Positions 48,401 through 61,172 are shown, numbered from the stretch's first letter. The stretch: DNA of 64,000 nt from Stenogyne calaminthoides (GCA_037126765.1 JBBCBC010000002.1:20677853-20741852), one strand, 5' to 3'. Program-made: numbers and translations. Notes: generated by a model not told the origin, from the letters alone.

Positions 48401-51400
48401 GTGAGCTCTCTTCAATATAAAAGCACTTGGGAAATTCAAGGTATTTCGAGTCTTTGAACTTTTGCAATAATAAGTTTGAGCTCTTGAGTTGCGTATAAAT
48501 TTCCCGTAACCTTCGATGTAGAGGGTCACCCGGTATTTATAGGCATACACCAAGGTTACTCTTAAAACTATCCGTTGGAGAGATAAACGTGAGTTCCCTC
48601 TTATGGTGTGTGAAAACGGCTATATTTAGGGTTTGAAACTCCCTAACACGTTTTAGGCAATAGCATTTCATGTAGCCGTCTTCACTTTTTGCGATCCGGA
48701 ACTTTTCGTTACATCGACATCTTTTTTTCAACTTTATCCTTTGTCGATGTCGATGTAAGATGCGATGTCGTCTTCCTCTTTTTTGACTTTTGTCTCCAAA
48801 GAGAAGGTAGACACCTTTCAGCAACTCTTTTTGTTTACAAACTACGAGTTTGATATAACCTTAACAACACTTGACTTAGTTCCTCTTGTCTGCGTTTGAA
48901 TGTCTTGGCAATATTTAACTTTCTAAGGTATCGCGTTTTTCTCGATGTTAAATCCTTGGATAGATATATTCGATTGCCTCGGAACATTCGAGTTCATCTT
49001 GAGCATTGATTACATTCTTGAGTCTTGATAATTCTTGTCTTTCGATATTCTTGATCTTCAAATACTCGGTCTTGATCCTGCGTCTTGAGTCTTGAGTCTT
49101 GAGGTCTTCGAGTCTTGAGGTCTTCCGAGTCTTGAGTCTTGAGTCTTTAGATTTATCTTGGTGATATCTTTGAGTCTTCATCTTTGAGTCTTGATTCTCG
49201 GTTTCCATCTTGAGTCTTGAGAGACTTCGATTTCATCTTAAGTCTTGAGAGACTTGATTTCATCTTGAAAACTTGATATCTTGAAACATCTTGAGTTCTT
49301 GAGTCTTGAAACCTATCCTGAACTATATCTGTTGACTATACATTTTGCAGATAACATCCTGAATACTCTAAAACTGAATCCTGACTCATCTATCAAGATC
49401 ATTACTTAACATGTCATACTCAGGGGGTTTTGGGATCTTAATCAAAATCATATAATCTTTTATTAAATTCATCTCCCAACAATTTCCACTTTTGATGATG
49501 CCAAAACCTATCTTATTCTGAGACATATAACCTATACTCAAGTTTGATTTTATCCTATTACAAGATTGGTTATGTCTCTCAACAATTACTTCAAAGAATG
49601 AATCTCCCAACAATTTCATCACCAAACAACAATGTCGGGCATATCAAATATAAAGACATGTAAAATAAGATAATGAGATATTATCTTTTGAGCATAATGA
49701 TAAATCTTCATTGATGATAAGTGTACCATTACAGATTACAATGAATTTATCAAACAAAATCAAAAAGACAAAAATTTAAAGAATACAAAATCTTACGAGT
49801 CTTGATCTTTTAGTCTTGATTCGGCTCTTGATCTTCTGCTTTCTGTTTGCTTCATTTTTAAACTTCATCGATGGGCACTTCCGGATCAAACATTCCAAGA
49901 ATCTCTTCTTCTTTCATTTCTTTCCCCGATGATGTCCGGATTTGTTTCGATTAGGCCCAACCGACCAACAGATCTTGAGCAATTTCTTGCGTAATGGCCT
50001 TTTCATTTACCAAGCCATTATCAAGTCTCGGAGGAGGATAGGAATATGGATTTGGGGCTATATCATACTCCACCTTCATCCGCAAGGTTAATCCAAATTT
50101 TGTAAATACTTTGGATAAAAGGTGAGAAGATATTCAATAAAGCTTCGCTTACAGTGCGAGCCTTCCCTCTCCATTCCCCGAGAACATCATAATTGAACGG
50201 AAGGTTCTCTTCACTTCTTCCCACATGTCGTTGAGTTTAATGGGCATCCATTTATCAACATGGGCCACTTCAAATATTTTCGATGTTCCTTTCCTCTTGC
50301 TCGCAAAACTTTACGAAGTCACTCATTCGTTAAACACATTCTTCGCCTATCTTCTTTTCGATCACGGTTCTCGAGACCCGAAGCGGTAGCTTTCTTAGCT
50401 TGTTCTTTTTGGAGTGTCATCGAGCCTCTCCGGTGTTGAAGACTTTCTTCTAGGTTGAGACTCGATTCCTCTGCATCTTCATCATCCGAACCAACTTTCT
50501 CCTCGATTGGCTTAGAAGCCTTCCGCGACGCTTTGCTTACAGTTGAACAACGCCCAAAACTTTCCTCTTCATAGGCGATTCGGACTAAATGGCTTGTTCC
50601 AACCTTAGTTCTAGCACTCGGTTTCTCTCTTGCACCTCAAGCTTGGTTTGCTCGAAACTTCGAATGTAGACAAGCTTCTCTACTTGAGCAAATTTTAACT
50701 TCTCAAGAGTAATCGACTTCTTTAAAGGCTTGGGCTAGATTGTACATTTCAAAGATCTTTTCAGCCTTCTTTCCAAAGCACGTGCCATGAACTTCCCGAG
50801 GTATGCACCTTCCCTTTCCCCTTCGCACCGTAGTTTGGAAGAAGTCCGGAGAGAGTTAGGTCCACGTGATAATCGTTTTTTGCTCACACAAATGGATCTC
50901 TCCCCGCCACCGATCTTGCTCATCTTCCATTCTCCTAATGTGGTTCTTACCACGCATAGTTCTTCGATATATGTGGGCAACCGCCGAGAGAGTGCATCTT
51001 TAAGCATCTCTCGTCATCTTGGTCATGAAAGACCGAGCTCATTTCCTCAACAAAGCAGATTTGATCAAGACCTCATTTTTTCTCTGTCGGTTTCACCAAG
51101 AAACTTCGATCGACTCTTGGTGCTTTTGTTTCATTTCAAAGACTTAACTCTGCGTTGACTCCTCCAAACTTTTTTATTCAAATTTTTTCTTCCATGGAGG
51201 TCATCTGAAAGGGTCGAGTGTTTTGTATCTCGCACTGTTCTCAAGAATGGCTAAGTCCTTCCATTGTCCGAGCTTGATTGGCCAACGTTGCTTCCATCTC
51301 GAGTAAGTTTGATCGACATTGGCTCAATCTTCTCAAGTTTCTCCATAGCGGAGAGTGAGATCAATCTCGTGACGCCTGCACCTTCATCTTTGTTTGATCA

Positions 51401-54400
51401 TCCCGAGCTCGAACCATCCCGAGCTCCGTCTCTCCAATTGAGCCTCGGTCGATTATCGGACATTTTAATTAAAGATAGTACTTTCGAAGAATCTTTGACA
51501 TAATTATTAATAGTGCAGGTACGAAGAGTGCTTAGCCGATCTGAGTTGATCGACAACAGAAGTCTCTTTTTCTGTTTGAGATGATCCTCGGCATCTCCCC
51601 TGTTGGTCCCCATCTCCATCTTTGGATTTGTCTCCATTGCTCGGGGCACCATCCTCCGATTGCTTCTTCTCGGCTAAACCTCTGAACCAAATCATCAAAA
51701 TCGAATTTTTCATCCCGAGCTTTGTCCTTCGAACCCCGAGAAGACGGTCGGGAAAATTTCATCTCCTCATTCCACCGGTCTTCCCTCGAATCGGCAATAT
51801 CAAGCATCTCGGGGAAGAGTCGATTGAGGATATACACTATCGCCCTCATGTCAAGAATATATCTTGCAGATCAAGGTATGAAAATTTGAGCTCGAGGTAT
51901 CGGTCCAGATGAACCGCTTCCTCTTGCTTTCCACTCGCCCCTTGACCTCGTCGCTTCTTCCATCTCGGGCTCTCGTTCAATGAAGCTTGCCAAGGGATCA
52001 AAGCGAGGGTCACCGGGGCTCTCATCGAGTACATTTTGCTCCCCGAGCCTCGAGTAGTATCTACGGCTTGTGCATTCAGTCCTCGGTTGCATTTGAGTGG
52101 GTTCTGGGGCTGGAGGCATTTCCTCGATGATAGTCCGAGTTGGCTCGTCGGTCGAGCCACGACATCTTGGATCGACTGGTGGCTCTTCAATCCGAGCTGC
52201 AGACATCCGGGTAGGCATCTCTGGGTCCGAGCTCGCTTAAAAATTTCCGAGAAATTTTATCCGAATCGAAAGTGATGTTTCGAGCACCTCGGAAGAAGCC
52301 CGCTCCTCCGGTCGATCCTGTGTCCTTGAGATAACTGAGCGGCACTTGTAATGGTGAACTCGAAAGCGGTTTGGCCCTCGGGTTGTCTCTCCTCGAAATC
52401 ATCAAGTACCTTCGTCGGTGAGAACCACCAATCTTCTGCGCTTTGGAGCGAGGTTCTTCCTGCTCATCGGTTTTGCTCCTTGCTCCATTTTGCCTCCAAT
52501 GTAACCTTCCCCGGTTTGTTGGGTCTCTTTCTCGGCCCTGCAGAAGGTGATTCTACCTTCTTTTCTTTTTTCTAGAATGGCTCAACCTTCTTCCTGAAAT
52601 GGGCTTGAAGAGAATTTTGGATTTAGGGAATGGGGTTGAATTGGCGAAGATATCCTCTTCTCTCTGCGCACATCTCCAAAATATAGGCAATTTTGGTGGC
52701 ATGGTGGATCTTGCCTTTCATCGTGATTTCCCCATTGACTCTTTTTTATGATCTTGGCTTGCTCAGACACCATCTGGACTAAAATTTCAGCCGGTTGAAG
52801 TCGGTGGTGGGAGATGCCTCGATCGCCGCCATCAATCTGAGCTTGGGGTACTAATCACTCAAAACTCCCCGCAAGACTCATGACGCTCTTGCTCACAATA
52901 TCCATCGGCCACGATATTGTGGCTTTAGGTGCTTTTTGTGCAAAGTTGCCTCAAACTTCAAGTTCTCGGAATCCTCTAGGTACTCTGCTCTCTCCCGACA
53001 TATACATCGCAGATCCTCTCCTCTATCACATAGCTCAAACACATCATTCGATTTTTAGGAACAATGTACATCTCCTCTCAAAATCGGCGTATTTTGATGA
53101 GTGCTCTAGATGAGATCTGATGTCGAAGAGTGCATACAATCTTCTTCATCTATCTTCAAATTGCGGATGAATTCGATTACCTCTTTTGCGAACTCCCATC
53201 CGGTCGGCAAGCTGCGACTAGATGGGTGAGTTTAGCTTGATCGGATCATATCAGAGCCTCCTCTTACGGCTTTGAGTTGGTTGTGCTTTCAAGTGAGACA
53301 ATGAACTCGTACCATGGCTTATTGGTTATGGCTAATCTCTCGAATCTGATTTGGAGCCATTTTAGAATATGATTGAAGAATGTGACGCTTTAGGGTTTTG
53401 CGATTTACGGGCAAAGGGGATTTTAGTTCTGAGTATTTGGGAACGAAGGGTTTGATAAAATTTCGCTTGAATGGCTTAAAGAGGTATAAATAGCCGAGAT
53501 CGTGGAGAATCGTGTTGGTTAGGTGAAAAGCAACGATTGAGATTAATCTCCGATTAATCGGGTATATGAACCAAACGATCTCCTAAAAAGTAAGCCGCCA
53601 AAATATCCTCATTGGTCAATAATGTGGCGAGCATTAAATCTTGATTACCTCGGAACATTCGGGTTCATCTTGAGCATTCATGACATTCTTGAGTCTTGAT
53701 AATTCTTGTCTTTCGATATTCTTGATCTTCAAATACTCGATCTTGATCTTGCGTCTTGAGTCTTCGAGTCTTGAGGTCTTCTGAGTCTTGAGGTCTTCGG
53801 TCTTGAGTCTTCTCCGAGTCTTGAGTCTTCGAGTCTTGATTTATCTTGGTGATATCTTGAGTCTTCATCTTTGAGTCTTGATTCTCGGTTTCCATCTTGA
53901 GTCTTCGAGACTTCGATTTCATCTTGATCGAAGTCTTGAGACTTGATTTCATCTATCGAAACTTCAAGATCTTGAAAACATCTTGAGTTCTTCAGAGTCT
54001 TCAGAACCTATCCTGAACTATATCTGCTGACTATACATTTTGCAAATAACATCCTGAATACTCTAAAACTGAATCCTGACTCATCTATCAAGATCATTAC
54101 TTAACATGTCATACTCAGGGGTTTTGGGATCTTAATCAAAATCATATAATCTTTTATTAAATTCATCTCCCAACAATGTGGAACAATGAAATACGAGCAC
54201 AATTAACATCATTTTCCTGTGCTGCAGAGAGAACGATAGCACCTCATTTAAGCTAATACCTCTTTAGATGCACGGAACTCCTCAAGCTTATCACTGACGG
54301 ACACTTCAGTAAGTTTTACTGTTCTGCATATTGATGATAGTTCTTGTTAGAAGGCTGTTCATTATAAAGAACTCAAAAATAAATGAGATCTTTGATTATA

Positions 54401-57400
54401 GCATAATTCCAAGAAAAACAGTATGTGTCGATGCCAAGACAAATTTGTTATAATCGTTAGTAGAACAATAATGAATTCACTTGTTGTAGCAAACACTAAG
54501 AATTGATTCGTATCTTCATAACAATCTTGTCTTCAGTACACAGTTATTTTGTTCCTCTCGTGGCTTTTCAGTTTATCATATACAGTCCATTTTTCTTAGC
54601 TATTTTAGTTTGTGTGTCTGCTTCCTTGAACCTAATTTCCAGCAGCTGTTTCATTTTTTCTCTCTTACCCATTTTTGTAGGAGCTATGACAAGCAGAGCT
54701 GAGTCCAAAGTCCAGCACAAGCTCAGATTTAAACAAGGTAACACAATTCGAGGTCCAATTGACCTCAAGCATGAACTTAAAATCAGCTAGTTGTTCAGTT
54801 TAGCTCACTTCATTAAAATTCGCACCCATAGAAAAGGGTAATACAAGTTAAAGTTGATTGCTTCATCAAATATTTGAATCTTCAAAATTTAACAGGTAGA
54901 TAGTGCTTTTTAGCCTCATATGTGTGCAGCCGAAAGTGTTAAGCATTAAGCACACCACTAAACCACTTATTAGAGAACGTGTAAACAGTTGCTCAAAACC
55001 CTCATGATTTAAACCTAATCCCTTGCAGAACTTTAATTACAAGTTCCCAGAACTATGGTGCATGGATCATTGAAAAATACACAGTGGTACAAAAACTTAC
55101 ACTTGGTCCTTCTTGCTAACCTCACTTTCCACAAAGTAGCCAGAAGCCCCATAAATTTCCTGCATCTGATGGCATAGAATGGAAAAACTGATCAGTTACA
55201 ACATAATACCCAAAAATTATATGGAATTATGGATAATAATAGATAATGACCACAACAGAGTGTTTTTACAGACAAAATGCAGATATAATTAGAGATAACA
55301 GTACAAACTATTGATTAATGCTGTAGATTAAACAAACTATAGCACACATCTCAATAATAACCGAAGATAGAAAACCACTCTTAGCTTAAATAAATAACGT
55401 AGTTAGAGACTTAGAGCTTCATATTCAACAAACCAAGGGGGTGCTTGGACTAGGGGTGTGAAGATAAGGAATGTGAATAGAATAAATACATTGTGGTGGG
55501 GAAAGACCAGGTATGTAAATAGTGCTTTATAACGAGTATGGGCCAAACCTCCCAAAATTGAGTTATTACCCTCCAATATTAATGTCATTTCCACTTTCTA
55601 ATAAAAAACTGAATGCCACGTCATGCAGCAGCTCTAGCTGCCACCTCAACTATAAGTTGTCATAAAATAGCCAAATGTATCAAATTGCAAGAAGTAGAAA
55701 GGTAGTGTATGACATTGCTAAAATTAAAAGGCCATGATTAAATTGCAAAAACGTCAAATTATCATGATTTATTTGCAATTTAGCCTAAATAGAATCTGTT
55801 TTTTCTTTTCAATTCCTACTAGTTCTTTCCCTTCCTCTTTTAATTTGAGTTGAAGATTCTCTACTTTCTTGCACATCCAAACCATTGCTTCACATCTATT
55901 AGTGTTACCCCATTTTCTTTCAAATAAATTCATTATTTATTCTATCTAATCTAGTTCCGCTCAGCAATCTTAAATTCTCATTTCTGCAACTCTCATTTTT
56001 TTGTTCATTTTCATATTTAGTAACCCAACAGCTTAAAGCACCTCTAATTCTCACGATTATTCCAAATGGAGTAATTGCGTTGTTTGGGTATGATATGTGA
56101 CGGTGTGACACACACCAAATCTTCCACTCAGAAAGCGGACTTGACTTGAGAAGAATGGAGAATGTTTTGTGGAATTTGTGGGGTGGGGCAGGGCAAGAGA
56201 GATGACATAGAAAGCTTGAGATAATGACAGCGAGATTGATATAGAAAACAGAATCCTTATTTATGAGTGAATTGGGTTGGGATTAAGTTATATTATTCAA
56301 TTGGGGTTTTAATAAAAGGCACATAAGATGGATAACCCTAAATTTCTACAGATGAACTTCTCTCTCCCCTTCCAGCGGTTTTTTTAGGATGTCTTCCACT
56401 TATCTATGAAATATTTGATTGTAACTGGTCATTTAAAGTTATAGTTTGAAATACTTATATGGTTTATATGACAAAGTGAGATAGCTTATGTGGTTAGAGA
56501 ACCACTACCTTTGTCCAAAAGGTCATGGGTTCGAGTCACCAATTTGATCTATCAAAAAAAGACTTATATGGTTTATATATTATATTTGAAATATATACTT
56601 ACATGTGTACAAAACCCTAGACGTATTCCCATACATGTATCCTAATTTTGGATCTTTTTAGCCATATCCACACAAAAAAATTTAAGCACGCTCAGATATG
56701 TACCCTCCCGAGTCTGAGTGACATGCTTGAAATGAGATCTATGGGAAGAATATCATAGAAAATTAACTACAGAAATTCAAGTCATGAATCTAATCTCAGC
56801 TTTGTAACTAACAGAAGCAAAGAGAGTCTAACTAAAACCATACCTACCAATAAGTAACAATAAAAACTATCCAGCGAGATAGAACATAATCAACAATATC
56901 CACATTTCAGGCACTTATTTTATACCTGTTTGTCCAGCCAAAAAAGATATTGCACCACAGCTGCCCCATCCCGAATGTGTGCATTCTTCAGTCCCTCTAT
57001 CTCAACAGGATTCTGCAAGCATGAGTCAAAATACAATACGATAACTTCATAGTAAATGAATGATCGCAGATAGTTTAGCTCATGTTACTCCCATAAAACC
57101 AAGGATAGTTCACTTCAGAAACTTGTTCAGAAGCAACGTATTTATAGAATCATTTATTTGTACAACTAACAATGATTCCTGATGGATATCTGAGACACTA
57201 GTAAATTATTAAGTAGAAGCAAATGATGAACGACAAAAAAATACTCCAAATTAAAAATCTGCTTGAGGTATTGGGGCCAAGAAGTCGAGAACTGATTAGC
57301 TGGAAGCAATCAACTTCCAGTGCCTGCATAATATATTTTCCCTCCAAATGACTATATGCAATTGAGGCGTCATTTACTAGCACTTATTCTCCAAAGCGAT

Positions 57401-60400
57401 TACGGGAGATTTTTGCCTTTGATGCATTTAGATCACCTAAAGTTTCTTTACCTCATTCTCAGCATATATTTATTGGTCTTTCCATAAAAATTTTAATTGG
57501 AATGGACAAATTTAGCTTTTATAAATATAATTTATTTTTCAGATGCACCACAATTTTTTTGAGCAGTTTAAGCACGTATGATACAATGATGGATGAGAAC
57601 AAACTTGGCAGTGTTTCAAAGAACATCAAAAAAATGTATCATCTCCCTTCATTGAGACACTGGATATGGCATCTAAATTAAAAAAAAAAAAAAAATATGA
57701 ACATTATCCACCAAAATACTAAAAGATCTAGTAATAAGGGTGTGTTCTTTTTTGGCTTGATTGGGAACGAGAACATCACGATGGGGAAATAAAGTAGATG
57801 AGGCAAATCCAGTGAATAATAAATAGGTGTTATAGTTTGGGATGGAAGAGTATGGGTGGATGGAACTTTATCTTTATGTCAAATCAATGTTTTTTTATGA
57901 ATGATGATATATTATCTTATTATTGTTAGTTAGTAAGGGTAATCATTGGATGATTGTGATAGCAGGTGATATATTATTTTATTATTAATTTATTATTAGT
58001 TAGTGCCTTAGTGGGTAATAATTACTTTATTATATGTATTGTTGTACAGTGTTGTGAAAAGAAAAAGGTGATTTGAATAGTGTTGGGTATGTGAAAACAG
58101 GGTTATAGGTGTATATATAGGGGTGGATGGGGAGTTTGGATGTGCAAATCCACAAAATGAATGGGATGGGAAAAATCAAATCCCCCATCCGCACTTGCCA
58201 AGCTGAAAGAGAACAAGGCCTAAAGATATTGAATTTCCAAAAGCTAATAATAGAGAAAACCCCTATCCAATTATGGCTCGTTTAGATTTAGAGACGGGAT
58301 TGCTAACATTGGATTGGATTGAATTGAGTGGTATGTTTGGATTGGTGGATTGAGTTTAAAATATTGTTATGATAAGTTATCCTTAAATAGTTTGAACTGA
58401 GTGATTCAGAGGGTTTTGACACTGAGATCCAAAATGCCCTTGAGGTTTAAGTCTTCTTTATCCCCAAGAGAGATGGTATTTCAGTCATACATTCAAAAAA
58501 AAAAAAGAGAGAGGGGGACGAAAAGACAATTGAATTATTGGTCTGACAAAAAGCAATAATGAATTAGAGTTTGATAAATTGTCAATCCAGTTTTGACCAT
58601 ATAAAATGCCATGGTTCTGAGAGGCAAAACACAGGAAGGCAATAAAAGTTACGGTATTTCAGATAGAAGAAAATACCTTTAGGGCTTTCGCAAGGGATAA
58701 AGGTGATGATTGCAGGAAAACTTTATCCGAGTTCAGTTTTGAATACAGAGCAAAGCAGCAAGTCCCAGGATCAACCCATACGAGGTCATTGCTTTCCTCT
58801 TCTGCATAACTATTGCACCCTCCTGAACCAGTCTCCCCAGCACCATTGTGCTTTTCTGAGACAGTTTTGGCTGACGTGGTACTTAGCTGGGCAGATGCAA
58901 GTAAGGTTGCATCGGAGCTAACTTCACCATAATCACGCACTTCAATACCATTTTTCTCCATATAAGAGCTCACCTGTAGATTGTATGAATATAAGGCCAA
59001 AGAATCAACATATAAAGAAAGCAAAAGTAGTGTTAAACAGTCTAACCTCAGCAGACATCTTTCGCTTATCCACATAAAAGAAAGCGTCAGTTAATGTTAC
59101 TATAGCATATGCATGAACAACAGGGTTATAGGAAACATCAGATCCACGAACATTGTACAGCCATGCAACCTGAGATTGCAACATTCCAAATTACAGAAAT
59201 AAATATTACTAATTTTGAAAAAAATTGGAAAAAATTAAATGCCAATATGGCATAATGTCAAAGGTTTGCCTCATCTAATGCTGCGAGTACAACAGCACAA
59301 GCTTTTTCCTTCGTAAGCTCATCCCTCAAATCCTTTAGCTTGTCTTCAACAGAACGACCAGAAAATTCAATTGGCTGCACAATAACAGGATTTGCTTCTA
59401 CTTGGGGTCTACTTGTCCAAACTTCATCTACCAAGTTTGTGGTTGTCTGAATTAACTTTTGTTGTTTCTTAGCAAAAGCACGCTCCCATTTCTGTGCAGT
59501 ATCAACTGAAATGCACCAAGGATCAACACCAATAGCAGCATCACTTGGAAGAGTCTAGAAGGGCATATCAAGATTCAGTTATTGTAATCAATAAGGATTA
59601 CAAAGCCAAAAATAAAGCAAATGCAATATTTGTCAAGGAGTAGCCAGAATTTGGTGAAATCAGTATAAGGATATAAGCATACACAAATTTGACAATGCAA
59701 TTACAGGTGAAATATGCAACTGTTCTTTATGTTCCACAACAGGGAAAAGAGGAAATAGTTGGGCAGTACCCCTATGAATATAATAGTTAGTTCATAATTA
59801 GCGGAAGTCTGCTGGTTCAAATGACTGCAGATAGGTGGTTGCCCATGCCTATTGATTCTTCTGCAGATAAAACTGAAGCAGACAAACCTAAATGTTCGCA
59901 TAGGATGTTCTTTTTGTTGTACTACAAAAAACATGTATAATAAGATAAAAAAAAATTAACTGTTCTTCTGCAAATATGCTCTTGAGATGGCTGGAGTCAA
60001 AAGGATGAATTTAGTTTCAATCACTCATATTGCTTCATTTAACAAAAAAAACATTTAATTTCAATTCTCTCATATTTCTTCATTTAACAAAAAAACAGAT
60101 TCTTGGACACAACAAAATCTCACATCAGCCATCCAGACATCGACTGCTGGGTCCTCTCCTGTACGCATGAGCTTCCACTGATTACTAAGTTGTTGCTCTG
60201 CCTGCAGAAAGTATCGACCATCTGTCCAAAGTAACGCCTTGGTTGCTGTTATAAGTGCCAAACCTACAGGTCACAGTTAAAAAAAAAAAAAACACTTAGT
60301 TAGAATAAGTGGATGGATAACAAAATTAAGGGCCTGTTTTCAACCACTTTTTGCACAGTGAAATCACTTATTTTTTAAGTAGGTAAGACTCGGCCTTTTT

Positions 60401-61059
60401 TTTAGAATAGAGCTTCTATATGAACAATAGAGATTGCAAACAGGTATTAAATGTGTTTCAGTCAACTCTAATTCAGTGATCTGCTTGTGTGGAAGAAAAG
60501 AATCATCAATATATCAGTCAAATCTATTCAGTGATCTGCTTGTGTGGAAGAATAGAATCATCAATATAGAGTCAAATGTCAAGTGCTTATGTTGGAACAC
60601 GGAATGTAGATATCCAAAATTGGATGGAGAACACTTCTCACAAAAAATTAAAACTAATAACAATACGTCTGAATTGGTAAAAAAAGAAACGAACCAGAAC
60701 TGCCGGTGAATCCAGATACAAATTCGCGGCGTTTGTCCCTGGCGGATACGTATTCGCTCTGCAACGCAAATCATCATCGAGCAAATCGAATAAACAAGAA
60801 GTTGAAATTAAACGAAGATATCAATCAGCAGACAATTCAGATCATCAGTATTGACCAATAAAGATGAGATACTTCAATAAGGAACATCAAACGCTAGATT
60901 GAATTTGCACAACAGAAACATCGATCGACAATATATCCTAAATACATGAGTGATGAGAGAGACCTGATGATAATCTTCGGAAGGAACGACTAAAGCGTCG
61001 AGTGGAGGGGAGTGAGAGGCCATTAGAGACCTCAGAGAAGCCAGAATTTCGTCAGCCAT
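42459..61059 (-). CDS. APP1: Xaa-Pro aminopeptidase 1 (aminopeptidase P), 16 exons
   Basis: Removes N-terminal residues preceding proline; family M24B, two divalent metals, cytosolic type with no signal peptide. Exons 1 to 16: 60964-61059, 60695-60758, 60124-60263, 59270-59554, 59047-59169, 58677-58973, 56926-57012, 55101-55165, 54260-54323, 46956-47090, 46779-46859, 45421-45475, 45173-45277, 43963-44034, 43759-43883, 42459-42620. They join in frame to 651 residues, near the usual plant length of about 645. N-terminal creatinase-like domains fill about 1-330, with [14 protein letters not shown] early; the catalytic domain has metal ligands Asp448 (DSGAQ), Asp459 (TTDITRT), His522 (GTGHGIG), Glu557 (TDEPGYYED) and Glu571 (RLENVL); the C-terminal domain ends [13 protein letters not shown]. 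The ATG at 61057-61059 is the first in frame with a good context (A at -3, G at +4). Intron 4 is GC-AG; the other introns are GT-AG. Intron 9 is 7.2 kb owing to an LTR element. No stop or frameshift was seen, so I take it as functional. In Arabidopsis APP1 is known to bind the auxin transport inhibitor NPA. Confidence 0.95.
42690..42856. mobile_element. Palindromic MITE in APP1 intron 15
   Basis: GTCTTGTATGAGACGGTGTT on the left mirrors AGGATTCGTCTCATACAAAT on the right, with inner inverted GGAACTCCA/TGGAGTTCC. Typical of the TGAGACGG MITE type of plant introns. Exact TSD not resolved. Confidence 0.6.
43158..43536. mobile_element. MITE-like repeat in APP1 intron 15
   Basis: Left GGTGTAAGTGAGTCGAGC and right GCTCGACTCGATTTGGCTTA followed by TTTACACCCCTTT form inverted ends (GGGGTGTAAAT..GAGTCGAGC type). 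The interior has CTCGAGCTT motifs. No coding. TSD unclear. Confidence 0.45.
45830..46235. repeat. GCGCGCC-type repeat in APP1 intron 11
   Basis: TTGTTAAAGGCGCGCCATAG at the left and ACGTGCACCTTAGGCATTAG with CCCGTAACAACTATTG at the right are loosely inverted, like diverged plant MITEs rich in GCCTAGGCGC. Interior without genes. Confidence 0.35.
47427..54175 (-). mobile_element. LTR element (family B) in APP1 intron 9
   Basis: 6749 bp bounded by TSD ATGTG (47422-47426, 54176-54180). Left LTR 47427-49481 (TGTTGG...CCAACA) is about 2.06 kb and matches 15825-17843. A minus-strand purine tract AAAAGTGGAAAT at 49482-49493 follows, so it is the 3' LTR of a minus-strand element. The right LTR is truncated: only its last 550 bp (about 53625-54175) match, and the primer site is missing. 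It sits 84 bp inside the intron from exon 9 and about 330 bp from exon 10, in the same orientation as the gene. Confidence 0.93.
49482..53625 (-). other. Internal region of intronic element, LARD-like
   Basis: No gag, protease, integrase or RT motif is readable on either strand. Minus frames give acidic and Lys-rich pieces ([17 protein letters not shown] near 50450; [17 protein letters not shown] near 50240; [19 protein letters not shown] near 52310) that may be parts of one broken non-gag ORF, and 50787-51158 is open on the plus strand. I do not recognise the protein. The region is rich in CGA/TCG. It looks like a large non-autonomous (LARD-like) internal domain. Confidence 0.5.
54324..55100. 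other. APP1 intron 8
   Basis: 777 bp, GTAAGT donor after phase 2 and CAG acceptor. No element recognised. Confidence 0.8.
56470..56561 (+). mobile_element. Very short tRNA-derived SINE in APP1 intron 7
   Basis: A 92-bp body is flanked by a perfect 17-bp duplication ACTTATATGGTTTATAT (56453-56469, 56562-56578). It contains a pol III A box-like TAGCTTATGTGGTTAGAG and a B box GGGTTCGAGTC, and ends in CAAAAAAAG. Such a long TSD plus an A-run is the signature of LINE-mediated retrotransposition. Tail-less beyond the tRNA-like head, it is a minimal SINE or retrotransposed tRNA-like transcript; its secondary structure does not fit a functional tRNA. Confidence 0.85.
57738..58220. mobile_element. 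Tourist-like MITE in APP1 intron 6
   Basis: 483 bp, left end GGGTGTGTTCTTTTTTGGCT, right end inverse GGCCTTGTTCTCTTTCAGCT, 3-bp TSD TAA (57735-57737, 58221-58223). Ends and TSD fit the PIF/Harbinger group. No transposase. Confidence 0.82.
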
Positions 61060-61153
61060 TCTTGTCAGCTGTTTTTTCCTTCCGTTTTCCTCCCTCTGCA
61101 ATTTGAGGACTATGAGAGACTTGGTTACTTCGGTGGCATTCTCTAGGGCTCGT

Positions 61154-61172
61154 AGTCAATTATATAATTATA
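61154..61172 (-). promoter_or_regulatory. Candidate TATA box of APP1
   Basis: AATTATATAATT on the minus strand, about 100 bases upstream of the APP1 ATG. With the usual 30-base offset this would give a 5' UTR of about 70 bases. No other core element can be called. Confidence 0.4.

Noticed and set aside
50735..52405. Overlapping open frames on both strands in the intronic element as host genes
   Set aside because: Frames on both strands overlap, lack known domains and lie inside a TSD-bounded transposon.
55435..56120. MITE starting GGGGGTGCTTGG in APP1 intron 7
   Set aside because: A plausible Tourist-type left end, but no matching inverted right end or TSD could be found.
56470..56540. Functional tRNA gene
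   Set aside because: A and B boxes are present, but acceptor and anticodon stems do not pair, and the unit has a TSD and A run, so it is a retrocopy.
60325..60420. MITE starting TTAAGGGCCTGTTTT in APP1 intron 2
   Set aside because: Only one end is recognisable and no target duplication was found.
60964..61101. Longer APP1 N-terminus starting at 61101
   Set aside because: The codon there is TTG; the first in-frame ATG is 61057-61059, and it gives the N-terminus expected for the plant enzyme.
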